From: JAYOFM01 sp038117225
Lineage (GTDB): Bacteria > Pseudomonadota > Alphaproteobacteria > Rhodospirillales > Casp-alpha2
Length of the DNA stretch: 6,673 nt
Direction of reading: 5' to 3'
Assembly (NCBI GenBank): GCA_038117225.1
Contig: JAYOFM010000151.1
Coordinates: forward strand, 1-6,673
Shown here: piece after piece, positions 5,513-6,673 of the stretch
Numbering within the stretch: the stretch's first letter is position 1
Layout: every line of letters starts with the position of its first letter
Translations under genes and position numbers: made by a program
Notes under the pieces: model-generated
Told to the model about the DNA's origin: nothing
Database searches by the model: none
What the model saw: the letters and a program-made list of their open reading frames with translations, nothing else

Positions 5513-6673
5513 CCGCCGTCCGTGCCTTCTCGCTGGGCAGCATGTAGGTGACGATGTTGGCCATCAACATGGTCGCCGCCAGGGCATAGAACACCGCGGG
5601 CAGGCCCCAATTGTCGGCAATGATTCCGCCAACCAACGGCGTCGCCATCGAGAACAGATACTGCATCCCAAACAGCACGCTGGTGGCACCACCGCGCATT
5701 TCCGGTGGTGCGATATCCATCATCCAGCCGTGCACCACCGGCCGCACCGCGAACAGTACGAACCCAAGTACGGCAATGCCGGCGATGAACGCCGTCTCGC
5801 TGCCGGAAAACGCCAACGCCAGAATAATCACGCTGCTGATGCCAAGACCGGCGAAGACGATCGGCCGCCGCCCAATGCGATCAGACCATACGCCAGCGAT
5901 CGGCCCGGCAATAACGCCGGCCGCCTGCATGGTGGCCACCCCCAAGCCGACGACGATGGGCTCGGCACCGAGATGGATGGCCAGATACATGGGCACGAAC
6001 ACCAACAAACCGTGCTGCGCGGCGATCCGGAACCCGGCCATGATGGAAAGTCCGACCACCGCCGGATCGCGCAGGATGGCGACGGTGTTGGCGACATAGC
6101 CTCGATTGTCGACCTTCGGCCGCTCGCGCCCGACTTCCCCTTCGGCGCCTTCCAAGCGCAGCAGGCCAACACCGAGAATGGCGACGACGACGAACACCGG
6201 CAACGCCGCCAGCGGTGCCGCCGCCTGCCAGCTCATCCAGGCCAGCAGCGTTCCGACAACCAGCGGCGATACCGCGTCACCGATGCTGGCCCCCATGGAA
6301 TGCAGGGACAGGGCGTAGCCTTTGTTGTCGGGAAACATCTGCGCCAGCATGGACATGGCCGGCGGATGCCACAACAGATTAGTGGCGCCGATAAAGACCA
6401 GCATGCAGGCAAGATAGACGAAACCATCAGCCCAGCCACAAAGGAAAAGCGCCAAGCCACCCAGCGACAGCGATAGCATCATCAGCAACACCCGCCGGCC
6501 GACCACGTCGACTAACCAACCACTGGCGAAATTGGCGCCGAACGCGGCGATATTGAAAATCGTGATCAATGTCCCCGCGGCCGCATAGGAAATATCCAGG
6601 TCGTTCTTGATGTACGGCAGCAGCAGATAAAATGTACCGATGACCCAGTGCGTACCTCCATGGCCGAGACCGA
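5493..6673 (-). CDS. MFS transporter (N-terminus beyond window edge)
   Basis: The frame is open from base 6671 down to a TGA at 5493-5495, giving 392 visible residues without a start. A TTG at 6569 is in frame, but the 34 codons before it (GLGHGGTHWV...NDLDISYAAAGT) read as a normal first MFS helix and loop, so that TTG is an internal Leu. Numbering from it, GWLVDVVGRR (17-26) is MFS motif A after helix 2, and GVWSDRIGRR (226-235) is its repeat in the second half. About eleven hydrophobic segments can be seen, with a hydrophilic loop (about 139-160) between the halves. The SMGASIGDAVSPLVVG helix resembles the motif C region. The protein sits in the inner membrane and moves a small molecule, probably by proton antiport or symport. 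The opening HGGTHW and LLLPYIKNDL recall fosmidomycin-resistance-type transporters, but this is a weak hint. It converges on the isomerase-like gene, overlapping it by 20 bases. Confidence 0.92.
   Translation of the reverse strand, partial: GLGHGGTHWVIGTFYLLLPYIKNDLDISYAAAGTLITIFNIAAFGANFASGWLVDVVGRRVLLMMLSLSLGGLALFLCGWADGFVYLACMLVFIGATNLLWHPPAMSMLAQMFPDNKGYALSLHSMGASIGDAVSPLVVGTLLAWMSWQAAAPLAALPVFVVVAILGVGLLRLEGAEGEVGRERPKVDNRGYVANTVAILRDPAVVGLSIMAGFRIAAQHGLLVFVPMYLAIHLGAEPIVVGLGVATMQAAGVIAGPIAGVWSDRIGRRPIVFAGLGISSVIILALAFSGSETAFIAGIAVLGFVLFAVRPVVHGWMMDIAPPEMRGGATSVLFGMQYLFSMATPLVGGIIADNWGLPAVFYALAATMLMANIVTYMLPSEKARTAAKPAGS

Noticed and set aside
5427..6476. 349-residue plus-strand frame opposite the MFS gene
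   Set aside because: Its translation is rich in His, Arg, Gln and Asp with no domain pattern, while the opposite strand gives a clear MFS transporter with both motif A copies.

Overview
The window looks like GC-rich chromosomal DNA from a proteobacterium, most likely an alphaproteobacterium. That placement is inferred from GC-biased codon use, tightly packed genes, GTG and TTG starts, and the style of the GST, HCCA-isomerase-like and MFS proteins; no rRNA, tRNA or other firm taxonomic marker is present. Six protein genes are visible, two of them cut by the window edges. No tRNA, rRNA, CRISPR array or insertion sequence was seen.

Left edge (1-748, minus strand): the N-terminal 249 codons of a protein that runs off the window. 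It starts at an ATG at 748 behind a good Shine-Dalgarno. It begins with a very acidic segment, continues as a Pro/Glu/Ala-rich low-complexity region, and ends in a (Ala/Pro)-Thr-Thr repeat. The last 63 bases of the window are seven perfect copies of a 9-base unit.

Divergent intergenic region (749-934): the only sizeable non-coding stretch. It carries two inverted repeats and must hold the promoters for the leftward gene and for the rightward cluster.

Rightward cluster (935-5512, plus strand), probably one transcription unit: a GST-fold protein; a large three-part protein of about 800 residues; an alpha/beta hydrolase of the kynurenine-formamidase type; and a DsbA-fold protein resembling 2-hydroxychromene-2-carboxylate isomerase. 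The gaps are 4 or 22 bases (depending on the start used), a 4-base overlap, and 3 bases. The large protein has a duplicated HxHxR module (second copy exactly 80 residues after the first), a DNA-polymerase-beta-type nucleotidyltransferase domain with a GS...DVD signature, and an APH-type small-molecule kinase domain with HGDxxxxN and DFQ motifs. It is the most unusual gene here and the best candidate for an undescribed function.

Right edge (5493-6673, minus strand): a Major Facilitator Superfamily transporter that converges on the cluster and overlaps its last gene by 20 bases. Its reading frame stays open to the window edge, so the N-terminus is missing.

How the genes might work together (inference): two thioredoxin-fold, potentially glutathione-using enzymes, a hydrolase, a kinase plus nucleotidyl transfer protein and a nearby exporter or importer would fit a small-molecule modification or catabolism locus. 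No substrate can be named from the sequence.
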